From Strobilurus pachycystidiatus (taxonomy: Eukaryota > Basidiomycota > Agaricomycetes > Agaricales > Physalacriaceae): DNA of 64,000 nt. Where the stretch lies: assembly GCA_019915135.1 (NCBI GenBank), contig JAHLMK010000005.1, forward strand, positions 1,426,001-1,490,000. The letters are read 5' to 3'. The notes beneath the pieces are model-generated. The model did not search any database, was not told the DNA's origin, and saw only the letters and a program-made list of their open reading frames with translations. Positions 48,868-59,675 of this stretch are shown here, piece after piece. The translations under genes were made by a program, and so were the position numbers. Numbering within the stretch: the stretch's first letter is position 1; each line of letters begins with the position of its first letter.

Positions 48868-50733
48868 CTACTCTGCATCGTCAAGTGAATCGTAGATAGA
48901 GGAGATGTTATGGCGAATACGGTAATACTTAGCAATAATATGATCTTTCGAATAAGGAACATATCCTACACCGCGTCGGCGGTACCCATAAATGCTGGCA
49001 AAGTCATCGCCAGCTTCTGCGCGCGCCCTTGCGGCATAGGCTGCATCATCGGCCATTCGTTGAGCTCGAAGCTGTGTGTTGATGGCTGTAAAATTCATCC
49101 GGGTTCCATCAGCACTGGTAAACTTCGCCCAGAACTCGGCAGCAGTAGCCAATGAGGTATACTGTGTCAGAACGTACTGGCGTAGATAATATGAGTTTGA
49201 TAACAATAAACAAGGGGGGTTACATACGCGCCACAGACCCCACTGATTCTTGATGAGCTTCCAGTGGTTCTTCGTCAGGCTGCCCTTTGCGCCACCCTTG
49301 TAGACCTGAGGCCAAAGGCGCAGCGGAATGGGCTCGCCCTTGATGCGCAAGACGTCCCGCGGCGGATCCCAATTGAGAGAATTGTCGTCCCACATGCGAG
49401 CCATGGCATCAATATCATCGGCATTCCTATAGAGCGGCGGCGGACCAATGTCGGCATCCGTGCATTGCAGTGATGGTCGACTGCCACCCAGAATCAAAAT
49501 CCTGTAGCGGCTCACCGTAAGGCCTGGAATTGGAGATGATGAAGGCAGAGCTGGCATGGAAGATAACGGCGAAGACGATGGCAATGGAGTCGCCTCTCGA
49601 AGGGGCAACGGAGTCGCCTCTCGAAGGGGCAACCTTGGTGGGGTGAGTTCGACGCCGGTAAATATGTCGATAGTGTTGCAGATTGGGCGCTGGCTAATGC
49701 TGCCACAATCAATGTCACCGTCGACCTCCATAGCCGTAGCAGAGGCGTCCATAATGGGTGCAAACAACGTCTCAGAGGTAGTGTCATAGTCCATAGCATG
49801 ATGCAGAGAGGCCGGTAGGGAGAACGGGAAAGCCGGTGGGAGATCCAGATTCATGGCGGAAAAGTCGAATGAGGAATGCGAGTCCTGCACGGTGGTAGAT
49901 CGAAGTGCAAGACGAAGTGCCGATATCTCAGCGCATAGGTCTGAGATGGTTCTCGCTTTGGAGGCCTCTTCTTCAGCGGCGGTTTTGGCCTCAACGTCTT
50001 TTTTGGCCTGGTCAGATTGTGTGAATGAGCTTCGCAGCGATATCACTTAGACGACGACTAACCTTGACTTCTGCGTCAGTTGGAAATGGCGAATGCTGCA
50101 AGACAGCAAGAGAATCGTTACGATTGCGCTCTATAACGCGATGCGCCTGTTTAGCACGGGTGTTGGAAAAGAAACAGTTTGGACAAATCTAGGAAGCGTA
50201 CCCATGCGAGTGACTCGTTGGCTTCAGTTATCGTGCGAGTGTCCTTGGAGCGGATGGGGCGATTTGTTTCTCGAGAGCTTGCTGTGAAACTTTCCGCGTC
50301 CCCGACCAGTTCATCGCGACGCTTCTGGAGTGTTGTCTTCCTTTTGGCATCACCACGAGGTCCAAGATGACGATAGCGAGCACCGGGCGTGAGGCTATTT
50401 TCAGGTTATAAGAGAAGAGAGGATACTTTTAGTCAACGCACTGCTCTTTCCATTTTTCCTGCCCGAGGTCACTGAACGACGTGAGTTTGTCGAGAAGCTC
50501 CTGCTTTCGGAGGCCCGAGTATGGACTGAGCTTGAGGTATTTGCAAATATGCTCGAGTTCACGGTTTGACTTGGGCTTGCTGTATTGGGATAGAACTTGT
50601 TAGTGTATGTGAAGGCGGGGACGAGAAAAGAAGGGTACACATACAGGATAAGATACTCGACAACATATGAGCCCTCTTCGTCAAATGCGAGGTCTCGCGT
50701 TGGAAACGGGTGCTCTGTTTTGACGGCCGCCAT
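48868..50733 (-). CDS. SAP-like/coiled-coil probable DNA-binding protein of the cassette
   Basis: No formal family recognised. From ATG 50733 (MAAVKTEHPFPTRDLAFDEE) the exons join to a SAP-like helix-extended-helix segment (LEHICKYLKLSPYSGLRKQE, then LLDKL), a basic linker (GARYRHLGPRGDAKRKTTLQ, then KRRDEL), a coiled coil (AKKDVEAKTAAEEEASKART, then ISDLCAEISALRLALRS), a disordered Pro/Ser region with a tandem LPLREATP repeat, and a conserved C-terminal domain (NADDIDAMARMWDDNSLNWD; PIPLRLWPQVYKGG; HWKLIKNQWGLWR spliced to YTSLATAAEFWAKFTSADGT; NTQLRAQRMADDAAYAARAR). It ends YDSLDDAE. The Trp-rich C-terminal block plays the place, though not clearly the fold, of the GCR1_C-type DNA-binding domain in fungal Cryptons. 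The join around 50.4 kb between the SAP-like exon and the next is the least certain. Confidence 0.65.
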
Positions 50734-53549
50734 TGCACTGCAAATGAGGAGAATGGCGGCCTCGACGACAACAAGGAGCGCGACGAAAGGGAGCAGGAAA
50801 GTGAGCGGGAAAGAAGAAAGCTCGGCATCTGAATCACTGTGGGCTCGGTTAGAGACAGGGGCAATGCAATAAGAGGGCGGCAACCACAAACGGGGCCGCC
50901 ACAGCGTAAATGCAAGAAAATGAGCGGGCGGGGCAACATGGATCAATTGTCACTGCTGTTTCTTGCCAGGCCAAACAAAGCAACGTTGAGATTCAGGCAG
51001 GAGGAGGAGGCGCACTGACGCGCGCCGAGAGCAGAGCCGCGGCAACGGGACCCACACACGATCGAGGACGGGCGGGCATTGGGAACAGGCGACGGAGGCG
51101 ACGGCAAGACGGAGGGATTAGTTCATCTGGTTGACGTGGGCAACACCCCTGACGAATGCGTTCCAGACCTGGAACACGTTCCCGACCCTAATCCGTAAGA
51201 AACGCGGCAATCGCCGCGTGACGGAAATGTCTTTTACTACACCACCATTTTGATCAAGTGTCTTTTTGAGGTCTGAGTTGGGATGTCCGGAAATATCCCA
51301 TCAGAGGTCATGAATTCGAGAGCCGACATCCACAAGAGGACGAAACGTGCAATCAATCTGAGCTCATATGACACAGACGTCCATTCAACAATTATTCGGT
51401 GTCGTGAATGTGTCCAGCCTGTATTGCTGGAATGCTTTGCTCTCGATCTCAATATAGCACAAATGAGGTTTCGGAACAGAAAAAAAAATTGATTCATAAA
51501 TAAAAGCTACATGGTGACTACAGTAACTATGGGAGGCTCTTAGGACGGTAAATCCATGCCTTCAGAGATTCGCGGTCGGCGTACTTGTAAACTCAATCGT
51601 GCCGTCGTCGTCGGGGTGTGGAGCATAGCTGCGGTTGTGTCGTGGATGTCCTGTGGTCCGGGGTCGTAATTTGGTCGTGATCGTGGTCGTGATCATGGTC
51701 GTCGGTTGCAGCCAGAGTCGCAGTGATTGTGGTGAGCTCGTCAAGTTCGTGGAGGTTCAATCTGGTCGAGGTCTTCCAGTTTCGGCGTCGCAGTCGTCCG
51801 TCGACGCAGTCGTCCTTCGTCGCAGGCTCGCAATCGTTCGTCGTCGCAGTCATTCGTCGTCGCAGTCGTTTGTTGCTGCATGCTTGTAGTCGTCCGTCGT
51901 CGCAGAGGTCGTCGTCGCGGTCGTTCGTCGTTGCAGTCATTCGTTGTCGCAGGCTTGCAGTCATCCCGTCTTCGGCAACCATGGCAGTCGTGTCGTCTAT
52001 TCCACTCGTCCTGGTTCTCGTGTGTGGTGGCTGGCGTGCTTGTCCATCATGTTCGTCAGGTCGCCGTAAGCGTTGATTGGGGTGGAGAGGAAAAGTCAAG
52101 GCAGTCCCGCAGGGGAGGAAGGAAGAAGGGAAGTGGAGGACTTGCCAAATCTTAGTCCGAGTAAGTCAACCAACATCACATGATTCGTGTTCCAACCCAA
52201 AGCGTTGTTTGATGTTTGGTGAAAAGATATCAAAAGCCCGGATTGGAGAGGCAATGTCGTTAGGAGAGCAAACATGAGATGTGCAAGAGCTTAAAGTCAC
52301 AAAGACGTCAAGAACAGATCGATTTGATATCTATTTACAGATGTTGACAAAATCTTTCTCTCGTGATGTCCCACAAGTCTCGATCATAAATGGTGGTGTA
52401 GACAGAAGGCGGCTGTACGTGGGCGGATCACACGGAGGTCACTGCTTATCTCATAGTGACAAGATGTGACTCAGGGACTTGGGCTACGCTCAGGGTAGCG
52501 AGAACAGCTCAGATTCGAATATATTCGATTACCGAACAGGCTCTAAGACACTACACGTGTTACGGTGACGTGTACTAGCGAATCTACGCGATCTGTAGAG
52601 TAAGGGTATTGGCCTTACAAGGAAAGCCGCGACCGAATGGTCGGCGCCGAGCGGGATCCCGACGCCTGCCACGCGACAAATGTGCCCGATTAGGCAAGCG
52701 AATGCGCGCCTCCGCCTTTCTCTTCGTCACATCCACGACATTCTGGAGTCATCGGTCGCTAGTCGCTCCGATGTTCAGTTTCTCTTCCAGCTTTCGCTTG
52801 CTATCTTGTTCGGACCATCATCTCACCCATGCAGGTCTCTGTTCTACTTCTCCTCTATCGCATCAGCGACATAAGGCAGAGAGGATCTCCACCTATCTTT
52901 CTCTGGATCCCTCGTACAGCGTGTCCCTCAGCACTCTAGTTGACACACTATGATGATGCTCTCTCCTCAAAAATACCGTCGTTGTGCAAATTACATCGCA
53001 TGCATGGTAGGGTCCTCTATGGTCTTGTTGTTGCATTACGATGGTATCTCCCTGTCGCACGAGTAAGTGTCACTTCTCGACGTAAGCCGGAGCCTCGACA
53101 GCGACTCCGAGCTGAGGCTGCTCTTCCGCTACGGTCACAAAGGTGCCTGCAGCTGGCTAGCCCAAAGTGATACTGACGAGGATTGGATTTGTTCCGGACT
53201 AACGTGTATTGTGCCAGTAATGATAGTAATATTACCATTCTGAAATGACGCATGGATCAGTGTAGAGCTGAGACAGACTCAAATGCACTACAGTATGTCT
53301 TTCCATGTGAATTCTCTCCCGTCGTACAGTCTGAGTAATGGCTTCGCTCTGCTTCGCAGCCTTCGCTATACATTTTCTTCGAGCCGGCAGTGCCGAGCTC
53401 GGACTTGTGCCGTGATAAAGTCATCCTCACTTGTCATCGAGATGACCTCAGCCGGGATCACTAAACCCGGCCGAAACCATACGCGCGCGCATCAATGCTG
53501 TCAAGCCGTTATATAACTTACCTCTCATGTAACATTGGCGCCTATCAAC
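50734..53549. other. Spacer with minisatellite and no supported gene
   Basis: Right flank of the mobile cassette. A small inverted repeat CGCGGCAATCGCCGCG lies at about 51205-51220. The TCG-rich minisatellite at 51776-51975 is listed separately. A plus-strand run near 52.73-52.87 kb (SLRHIHDILESSVASRSDVQ) looks weakly coding but has no model. Nothing else recognised. Confidence 0.4.
51776..51975. repeat. Imperfect minisatellite, CGTCGTCGCAGTC-type unit
   Basis: About ten imperfect copies of a 12-27 bp unit built from CGTCGTCGCAGTCGTTCGTC. Units vary in length and sequence, so it is not a CRISPR array and there are no uniform spacers. Confidence 0.75.
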
Positions 53550-54096
53550 ATGCATCCCTACCACCACCACTTCGGACACCACTGGCACTCCCACCGCCGC
53601 CCATCACGTCTTCTCTGGTTCCTCATCGGCGTTGGTGCAGCAACATTATGGAAGCACCACCAGGCGGCGGCGGACTCACATGGCAAATCCTGCTGGAAGT
53701 ACTGTCAGCGCCCGCCAGTGCGCGAGAATGTGACCGAATCCAAGCTCGCGCAGTGGAGGACACAGTGCGAAACCAAGGAAGCTACACAGGAGTGGGAGGC
53801 GGAGAAGGAAAAGATGGCATCCATAGGGAGACATGCTCAGGACGCGGTACGTTACCAGTCTACCTATCTTCTTCTCAAGCTAACACACAGTCCAGGTGAC
53901 CGATATAACTGAGGCTACTCTGGAATCAATGCTGAAGACATGCGCTGCACTAAAGCAGGTCAGTCACCGCCGATATCGACGACGATACATACTGAGCATT
54001 TCCATGTACCAGAAACTTGCTTATTACCGAGAACAGCGCGACCGTGAACTACAACAACTATCGGAGGATCGCGACAGATCCAACAAACCCTCATAA
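53550..54096 (+). CDS. Small conserved Agaricomycete protein with a membrane segment
   Basis: Function unknown. Start MHPYHHHFGHHWHSHRRPSR at 53550 is the first ATG; the His/Arg-rich head is followed by a hydrophobic stretch LLWFLIGVGAATLW (residues about 21-34), probably a single membrane anchor, then a charged helical part (ESKLAQWRTQCETKEATQEW, then EAEKEKMASIGRHAQDAV). Two introns (about 53848-53895 and 53960-54014) lead to exons VTDITEATLESMLKTCAALK and a coiled-coil end KLAYYREQRDRELQQLSEDR with the final residues SNKPS. The whole is about 145 aa. The combination of a basic head, an LLWFLIG-type anchor and a coiled tail recurs in mushroom proteins I know only as hypothetical. Confidence 0.65.
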
Positions 54097-54764
54097 TCAT
54101 TATTTTTCTCTATCGTATGTACAGTACTCGTCCTTGTACACCTCACATTCATCAATAGGCACACCGCAGAAGTGAACCTCTGTAGAAATAAATGGAAAGC
54201 ACTCACTTCGGCGGTGTGCTTCCTCTTCACTGTTGTACAACACTCACGACATTTATATCTCATTCGTTGGGCACATAACACTATTCTCCTAAGCACCGTA
54301 TTCGTAATCGACAAGGCATTTTTTCCGATGGCGTATTCGATTGAATGGATCTCGGAGTAATAAAGCAAAATAGATTGAGGTATGACCGCTCAACTCACAA
54401 GCATCGAGGATTGCACATTGATACAGGGCCGACGACGCGTCTTGCATGACATGTCATTTGTCAATGTCATCGATTTACTTACAGTAGTGCTTGGCCATGG
54501 TGGTGCATAGGGCTTCATAGGCCTACGCCTGTGCTATCGAATCTTGAGAAGGCGCGTTTCATGCACCGGCCACGGACGACGCGCGATGATTGTACTCATC
54601 CAATACTCATCCCAATATTGGCCGCGTTAACGTTCGGCAATCGTTTTGATCCGTGCTTTCGATCGCGGCTTGGAAGTTGGAACAATTCACTACTTACTCG
54701 GGCATAAGTCTTGCTGACAGCGCGGTATCATCGTACCTACTTACTCGCGTGTCGCGTAGGAATT
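54097..54764. other. Spacer before the decayed GNAT copy
   Basis: Two copies of a CGGCGGTGTGC / GCACACCGCAGAAGTGAA motif at about 54161 and 54211 face each other as an imperfect inverted repeat. No gene is supported. Confidence 0.35.
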
Positions 54765-55002
54765 GTGTGGCAATGTGTTCCTGTGAGCTCGCAGAGCGTC
54801 AATGCCGCGAAGAAACTGGGCCCAGTACAAGGATATCATCAGGCGGGTGCGAGTGTTGAAGACTGCGAGAGCGAACGGGAAGTCAGTACTAGTCAGTACG
54901 AGGGAGTCAACTCAAGGAGGAAACCTCTCAGTGGCGACACGACTGTACTGAGATTGTGCTCTGATAGATGGGAAGATTGGAAACAGAGATACAAGTATCA
55001 TT
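54765..55002 (+). pseudogene. Decayed 3' half of the GNAT gene (psi-GNAT 1)
   Basis: Matches the last third of the intact GNAT copies in order: GTGTGGCAATG (WQ), AGAGCGTCAATGCCGC-AAGA (SVNAA), GCGAACGGGAAG, GGCGACACGACTGTACTGAG, GATGGGAAGATTGGAAACAGA and a stop. Short deletions and substitutions remove conserved residues (the GF of motif B is lost). The N-terminal two thirds are absent. It keeps the tail-to-tail position next to amylase 2, as GNAT copy B does with amylase 1. Confidence 0.85.
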
Positions 55003-55074
55003 GAACAGTTTGTGGTATAAGACATTCGTCACTTGGAAGAGAGCCTTGTTGATATAATTGCTTCGTATAGATCA

Positions 55075-55150
55075 TCACGGCCAAGTCACAGATATGGTTT
55101 GCGCCGAAGTGCCTACAGCTGCCGCGGTTTGAATGAGATTCCCGAGATTT
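55075..55150 (-). pseudogene. Residual CBM20 tail beyond amylase 2
   Basis: The minus strand here encodes VGTSAQTISVTWP and a stop, homologous to the last residues of amylases 1 and 3, but the rest of CBM20 is missing and the amylase 2 frame stops earlier at 55193. It marks an internal deletion of the starch-binding domain. Confidence 0.8.
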
Positions 55151-55192
55151 GACGAGGATGGCGGCAAGATAGCGGTGAGCGATGCTATGGCT

Positions 55193-57232
55193 TTAGATCT
55201 TAGCGCCCGTGTGGATAGCCAGGGCACTTCGGGCAGGGATTGTCCCGCTGAACGAGCCTCCTGAGACAGTGTACCTTCGAAGACACGATTCAGTAAATGG
55301 GCGTGAAAGTGTCCAAGGAGATCACTCACGTAGTTCCAGTACACGCTCCGGAACTGAGTGATCCACTGATGACATCGCAGTATTTGCCGTTTGGAAGAGA
55401 TGTGGCGAAAGTGGTGGTCCAAGTTGAATCAGCGTTGTTGATCGCTACGAAGCCAAGAGAACCTTTTTCGAGAGTCAGTTAGAGCCCCTGCTGCCTGTGC
55501 GACAAAGTCAAGACACAAACCTCGTCCGAAGGCAATCCGCGATGACTGAGGGGACACCCAGTTGGTTATCGCCGCAGGACCGACGTTGTTTCTGAAGCCA
55601 ACCATATGGGAGAACGCGACCCAACGGTGTTGACAGAGCCAGCCGTTCGCGCCACCGAGTCCAGAGCATGTCCCGGCGCCTAAGGTGTTCCTTCAGGAGA
55701 AGCATGGACATGGATAACTTGACCTACCACCATTCGGAGCACCATCAGAAGTGCCCGAGAATGAATATCCAGACAGAATGGTGGGCGTTCCGTACGGATG
55801 GGCCAAAGAGAATATCGTCGCAGTAATGTAGGTGTTGCTGGGCGAATTGTAGTTCAGCGAGTCTCCGTTCTAGTAGGGATATCATGAGATATCGTCAGGT
55901 TGCCAGATCGACTGGTCAATACCCTTTCGGTGTCATGGTTTGCGACAAAGACATTCGCTGACTTTCCAGCAACCCAGCCTACAATGTCAATGAGATGTGC
56001 TCAATTTTCCATTTTTCCACGACATGTTACCTTGACTGTCAAGATTCTGCAGTCCATTAATTGCGCCATTGAGGAACGCGTTCTTGACCGCGGTAGTGTA
56101 CCGGAATCTGACGGCGTGTTATCATCGATACTTATCGCCAGGTGCGGAACTTACTCTTGTACGTCTCCGATCCCAGTGTATTCCGAAGGAGCGACTGCGC
56201 CGCCGTATATGACTTCCTGTGTAATGTAGATCGAAGAGGACGTCAGCCTGGACTTGATATTGGCAATATCAGCAGCAGCGATGTCTGGGAAATGCCATCA
56301 GATTGAGTAGTGACGACCATAGGTGGCGGAAGACGTACGTTTTGCAGCATCGAGACGGAGACCGTCGACGCCCAGAGATATCAGGTCGTTCACATATTTA
56401 GCAAGACGACCGCGAACGTATTCCGTATCTGTGGCCAGACTGAGGAAGAAGGACGGGGTCACTCAACGAAATAAATTCAAGATCTCAGACCGCTTACTCC
56501 GCGAGGTTGACGAGCTCGCATGTTTGCACTTGTGCGCGACTTGAGTAGTCCACGATCTCATCACCAGATGTCAAACCACAATGATGGAAGTCCTGTGAAG
56601 GCTGTTGAGATCATGGCACCGGAAGCTAGAGAACAAACTGACCTGAGTCTGATATGTTCCGGGGTAGTTGTAGTGCGTGAATGTCGAGCCTCCAACACCC
56701 GTCCCAGAGTCTGATCCCGCCATGTGGTTCAGGATAGTATCTAGATAGAAGCTTCATTGAGTATCTCGATTGACTGTCCCCATTTCACCTACCGACAATG
56801 ACCTTAACCCCGGCTGCATGACAAGTTGTGATCATCCTGGTTCAGAGATGCGTCAGTGGCAAGATAGAGGGGCAGCCTCGAGAAATCGTACTTGGCAAAT
56901 TGAGCGCGGTTTCCGCGCTTGGATGTCAGGGTGTATGAAACAGGCTGGTAGTCAGTCCACCAAGCGTTCCCAGTAACATGCTCGGCCGGGGGACTGACTT
57001 TGAGTGAGAGCTGCGATCAGTGCTGTTCTGTGACTGAGAGGGATGCCAAACCTTGAACGAAACCATAGCCCGCTGGGCCGATGAAGGCCGTACATTCCGC
57101 CGCGACGCTATCCCAAGACCATTCGAATAGCTGAATGATGACCGATTTGGTGCCAGAGGGAGCTCTGTCAACGAGAGACGGCGCTGCCCATACATAGGGC
57201 AGAAGAAGCAGAAGAGAAGCCAGATAGTTCAT
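55193..57232 (-). CDS. Secreted alpha-amylase 2, CBM20 lost
   Basis: GH13 alpha-amylase paralogue. Start [18 protein letters not shown] at 57232 is a signal peptide. Catalytic blocks are intact: [58 protein letters not shown] (nucleophile), [17 protein letters not shown] (acid/base), FVANHDTER. Domain C ends [20 protein letters not shown] followed by AKI and a stop at 55193-55195, where amylases 1 and 3 continue [16 protein letters not shown] into CBM20. The enzyme should therefore still cut soluble starch but lack the raw-starch-binding module. One splice acceptor is CCTTAG instead of CCTCAG. The protein is about 450 aa. It is tail-to-tail with a decayed GNAT. Confidence 0.9.
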
Positions 57233-57689
57233 TCTTGAGAAGACGGGGAAGTCTGAACGAGCTGTTGAGACACAGCGCAAAGCACCTATTTATATAACGC
57301 GTCCAAGCATCCGAAGAGCAAGAGCAAGAGGAGGATTCACGTGAAGAACAACTGACCGGTAAAATGAAAATAAGAAAGAAGGAAATTCAGGTGATTCTTT
57401 TTGAGAGCATATCTGTGGGATGGTGAACTCCTATACTCAGAAGTCGCTGAATCCACGCGATGTATTGTCCTCTCTAGACGAGTGGTTCTTACGCCAGTCC
57501 TCAGGTGATACACTGCATGACTGGCCACCCGACAAGTGGGGTTGCTGGTCCCTAAAACAACCTGGTCACAGGTCGGGCATTGCTATCAGAACCTCGCCGT
57601 CCGCCTTTAGACTGGCGTTGGCAACACCCCAGGACGTCGCCAACGCCATCCTACCTTCCATCGTCAACCGCAACACGAGTGGTGCGCGC
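57233..57689. other. Amylase 2 upstream region
   Basis: Carries the promoter and the upstream block shared with amylase 1 (TCTGTGGGATGG, CGCCAGTCCTCAGGTGATAC, ACTGCATGAC). No gene is supported. Confidence 0.5.
57287..57304 (-). promoter_or_regulatory. TATA box of amylase 2
   Basis: Minus strand reads GGACGCGTTATATAAATAGG, with the same GGACGCG block before the TATA box as in amylases 1 and 3. It lies about 60 bp before the ATG. Confidence 0.7.
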
Positions 57690-58110
57690 AGAAATAGGCC
57701 TTGCTTGGTACGAGGAGAGAGAGAGAGAGAGCGAAGAGAGAGGCCGCCTTGACAGAACGCGCATCGCGCTTACCGTGTGATCGTCGTAGACACTGCATCA
57801 ACACTGCATGGATGGCAAGGGAAGAGACTCAGCCTAATTTGCAACCTCAGCTCCAACGTATGATGGAGCGTGATGATCAGTAATTGGTCCGTGCCGAGTT
57901 TGAAGATGAATGATCATCATGTTTAGACGACGTGCAATGACTTCTGCAGCCGTGTTTCGATTGATGGTCATAGGAAACAAGGACTGGGACACTATCAGAA
58001 AGACCCACTGGAAATGAGACGAGCGTAATGCTGATCATGGGACAACAAGAAGTAGAAAAACGCACTGCAAACTGACCAACTCAGCCAAGATAGGCAACCG
58101 CATTGATCAT
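57690..58110 (-). pseudogene. Decayed partial copy of the TRP channel gene (psi-2)
   Basis: Collinear fragments of the channel gene: CTTGGTACGAGGAGAG, GAGGCCGCCTTGACA, TGACTTCTGCAGC, ACTATCAGAAAGA, then GAGACGAGCGTAATGCTGA and a jump to CCAACTCAGCCAAGATAGG. The parent's 11.13-12.76 kb is missing here, as in psi-1, and a further deletion removes about 10.89-11.10 kb. A GAGAGA microsatellite expansion sits at about 57717. Frames are destroyed. Confidence 0.82.
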
Positions 58111-58581
58111 AAGGGTTCCAGAGCGCGTTGCGCCTCGCCTCAATCTCGTGTCCCCTTTCCCTGGGCTACATCGCCGCGTCTGCGTAGCAGAGTTAGTAGT
58201 ACGCCAGACATCAGACGATAATTTCTTCGGCCTACACCTGACACACACACGCCCGGTGCGCACTGCGCCGGGTGTGCAAAACTGTGAGTGTCACTTGAAC
58301 AGAGCACACGCCCGCTGATCGAAATGCGTTTAGCCGAATGATAGACCATCGACCATCACTTGACCATCCCTAGCCTTGGAGGCTTGGACTCTCTTGGACT
58401 TCAGCTATGCCTTTCTTCCGGTCTAAGTCGTTCCGTTACCTGACATCGATGATAGCGATTCCAAGGTCGGCTTCTGTCTGATCATGAGCAGAACGCCTGT
58501 CGACATGATAAGGCAATCTACTCAAAAAATGAAGCTTCCACGATATCCTGACCGTGACGAAGATGTTAACTGGATGTTAAG
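58111..58581. other. Spacer left of the MITE
   Basis: GCGTTGCGCCTCGCC at about 58122 resembles the GNAT upstream region (GCGTTGCGTGACAACGCCTCG at 13005), suggesting decayed GNAT 5' flank. Otherwise no gene or repeat recognised. Confidence 0.35.
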
Positions 58582-59231
58582 TAGGGTGGCGGAAAAAACT
58601 GGTTGTTTTTTACTGAAAGCCTTTTTTACCGTAATTTACGCGTCACGTGACTGTAATTTACATGTAAATTACCGACCCAGTTTGGGGACCCGTAAATTAC
58701 CAAAATGGGTCACATGTCAATCCCGCCGCGGCGCGTCAGAGCACACCCAACGACGACTCCCCGTATACTTACCTCTTAGTCTGGAATGAGCACAGCTATG
58801 ACATTCTCTACTCATAATATCAATGATGGGCATTCACATTATAGATGATGTAGAGTCAGTGAGCCATTTCAACTCATTACCCTGCCACTGCCATCACAGA
58901 CTCAGCAGCAACACTGCAGCAGTGGCGTTGAGTTATCTGAACTTTCTTGTCTTATTACCAGCCGCAGTCCAGCCATAGATGACAGTGCAATGCTGTGAGC
59001 TCTCAATTAGCCTCTTAGTGTAGGCTATAGCAGAGCCCACACACTGATACCCTGTTGTTGCGCCACCCGGAGGGCTAGAAAATTTTGCTCATTTTGGGCG
59101 GGCAGCGGGTGTCACATGACCATCACGTGCTGTTTTTTACATGTAAATTACCATGTAAAAAACCGGGCCCTGCGGGCAGCCCAGGTAAATTACCGTAAGA
59201 AAGTCCCGGGGGACTTTTTTCCGCCAGCCTA
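58582..59231. mobile_element. Non-autonomous hAT-type MITE, 650 bp
   Basis: Terminal inverted repeats TAGGGTGGCGGAAAAAA (left) and, read inward on the other strand, TAGGCTGGCGGAAAAAA (right) differ at one base. An 8 bp target-site duplication ATGTTAAG flanks it (58574-58581 and 59232-59239). An 8 bp duplication with TAGGG-type ends points to the hAT superfamily. Subterminal regions hold repeated GTAATTTAC/GTAAATTAC motifs on both sides, including a perfect 20 bp palindrome at 58653-58672 whose half-site is GTAATTTACA, and CACGTG boxes. There is no transposase frame, so it depends on an element elsewhere. It is inserted in decayed GNAT/TRP sequence. Confidence 0.88.
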
Positions 59232-59559
59232 ATGTTAAGGACAACGAGACTCTCTGAAATTCAAATTACAATTTAGGGTGGCTGCACGCTCACGTGCACG
59301 CCTCGCGATCAAATTACTAATTACTAAATTGGAGCGGTCGCTACGTGGTGGAACCATGGTTCAACCATCGCGTTTATGCCACTGCATTCCTTTGGACAGA
59401 TATGCCGAAAGTCGTGTTGAGGTTTGTGTCTTCCAATGCTCAGGTGATGCTTTTTACGCCTGACCATGCAAGACCGGGCCTCCTGGCTGCCTTTTGCAGG
59501 TACAAAAGACCCGTGGAAGAAAACCTGAACAGATGTCGGGGCAGAAGGCTTACTCACAG

Positions 59560-59675
59560 AGGGATGAGGCACTGAACTGGGTATCTGATTGGGAAGGAAA
59601 CAGAAGCATATCTCCTGAGTATACAACTCGTCGAGAGCATGTAGATAAATAAACATAGACCGTATAGGTAGGTTA
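59560..59675 (+). pseudogene. Residual GNAT 3' end next to amylase 3 (psi-GNAT 2)
   Basis: CTGATTGGGAAGGAAACAGAAGCATAT at about 59584-59610 matches the GNAT end (GATGATTGGGAAAACGGGAAACAGAAACACAT), and a GATAGATAGACAT-like AGATAAATAAACATAGAC follows at the right distance before the amylase stop. Only the last 20 or so codons are recognisable. Confidence 0.55.

Larger units (their letters stand above)
45120..50733. mobile_element. Putative mobile cassette: XPG-like nuclease, Crypton-like recombinase, DNA-binding protein
   Basis: Three genes are packed together: the nuclease and recombinase in tandem (47 bp between stop and ATG) and a third gene convergent with only 24 bp between stops. The recombinase keeps its catalytic residues and has the HSFRRGG and GGWS blocks typical of Cryptons. 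The nuclease keeps its acidic site. The third protein has a SAP-like N-terminus, a coiled coil and a Trp-rich C-terminal domain, suggesting DNA binding. Coordinates given are only the coding span; the true ends are unknown. Crypton ends are short direct repeats without inverted repeats, so they are hard to see in one copy. Confidence 0.6.

Noticed and set aside
45120..50733. Starship-type giant element
   Set aside because: The recombinase shows the Crypton-like HSFRRGG/GGWS pattern, the cassette is only about 5.6 kb, and no cargo or captain-first layout is seen.
51776..51975. CRISPR-like array
   Set aside because: Units are imperfect, directly abutting and TCG-rich with no uniform spacers; the genome is eukaryotic. 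It is an imperfect minisatellite.
24841..53549. The 30 kb between units 2 and 3 as one inserted element
   Set aside because: It contains the conserved housekeeping gene symplekin and other ordinary genes, so rearrangement of the amylase module around resident genes is more likely than insertion of 30 kb.
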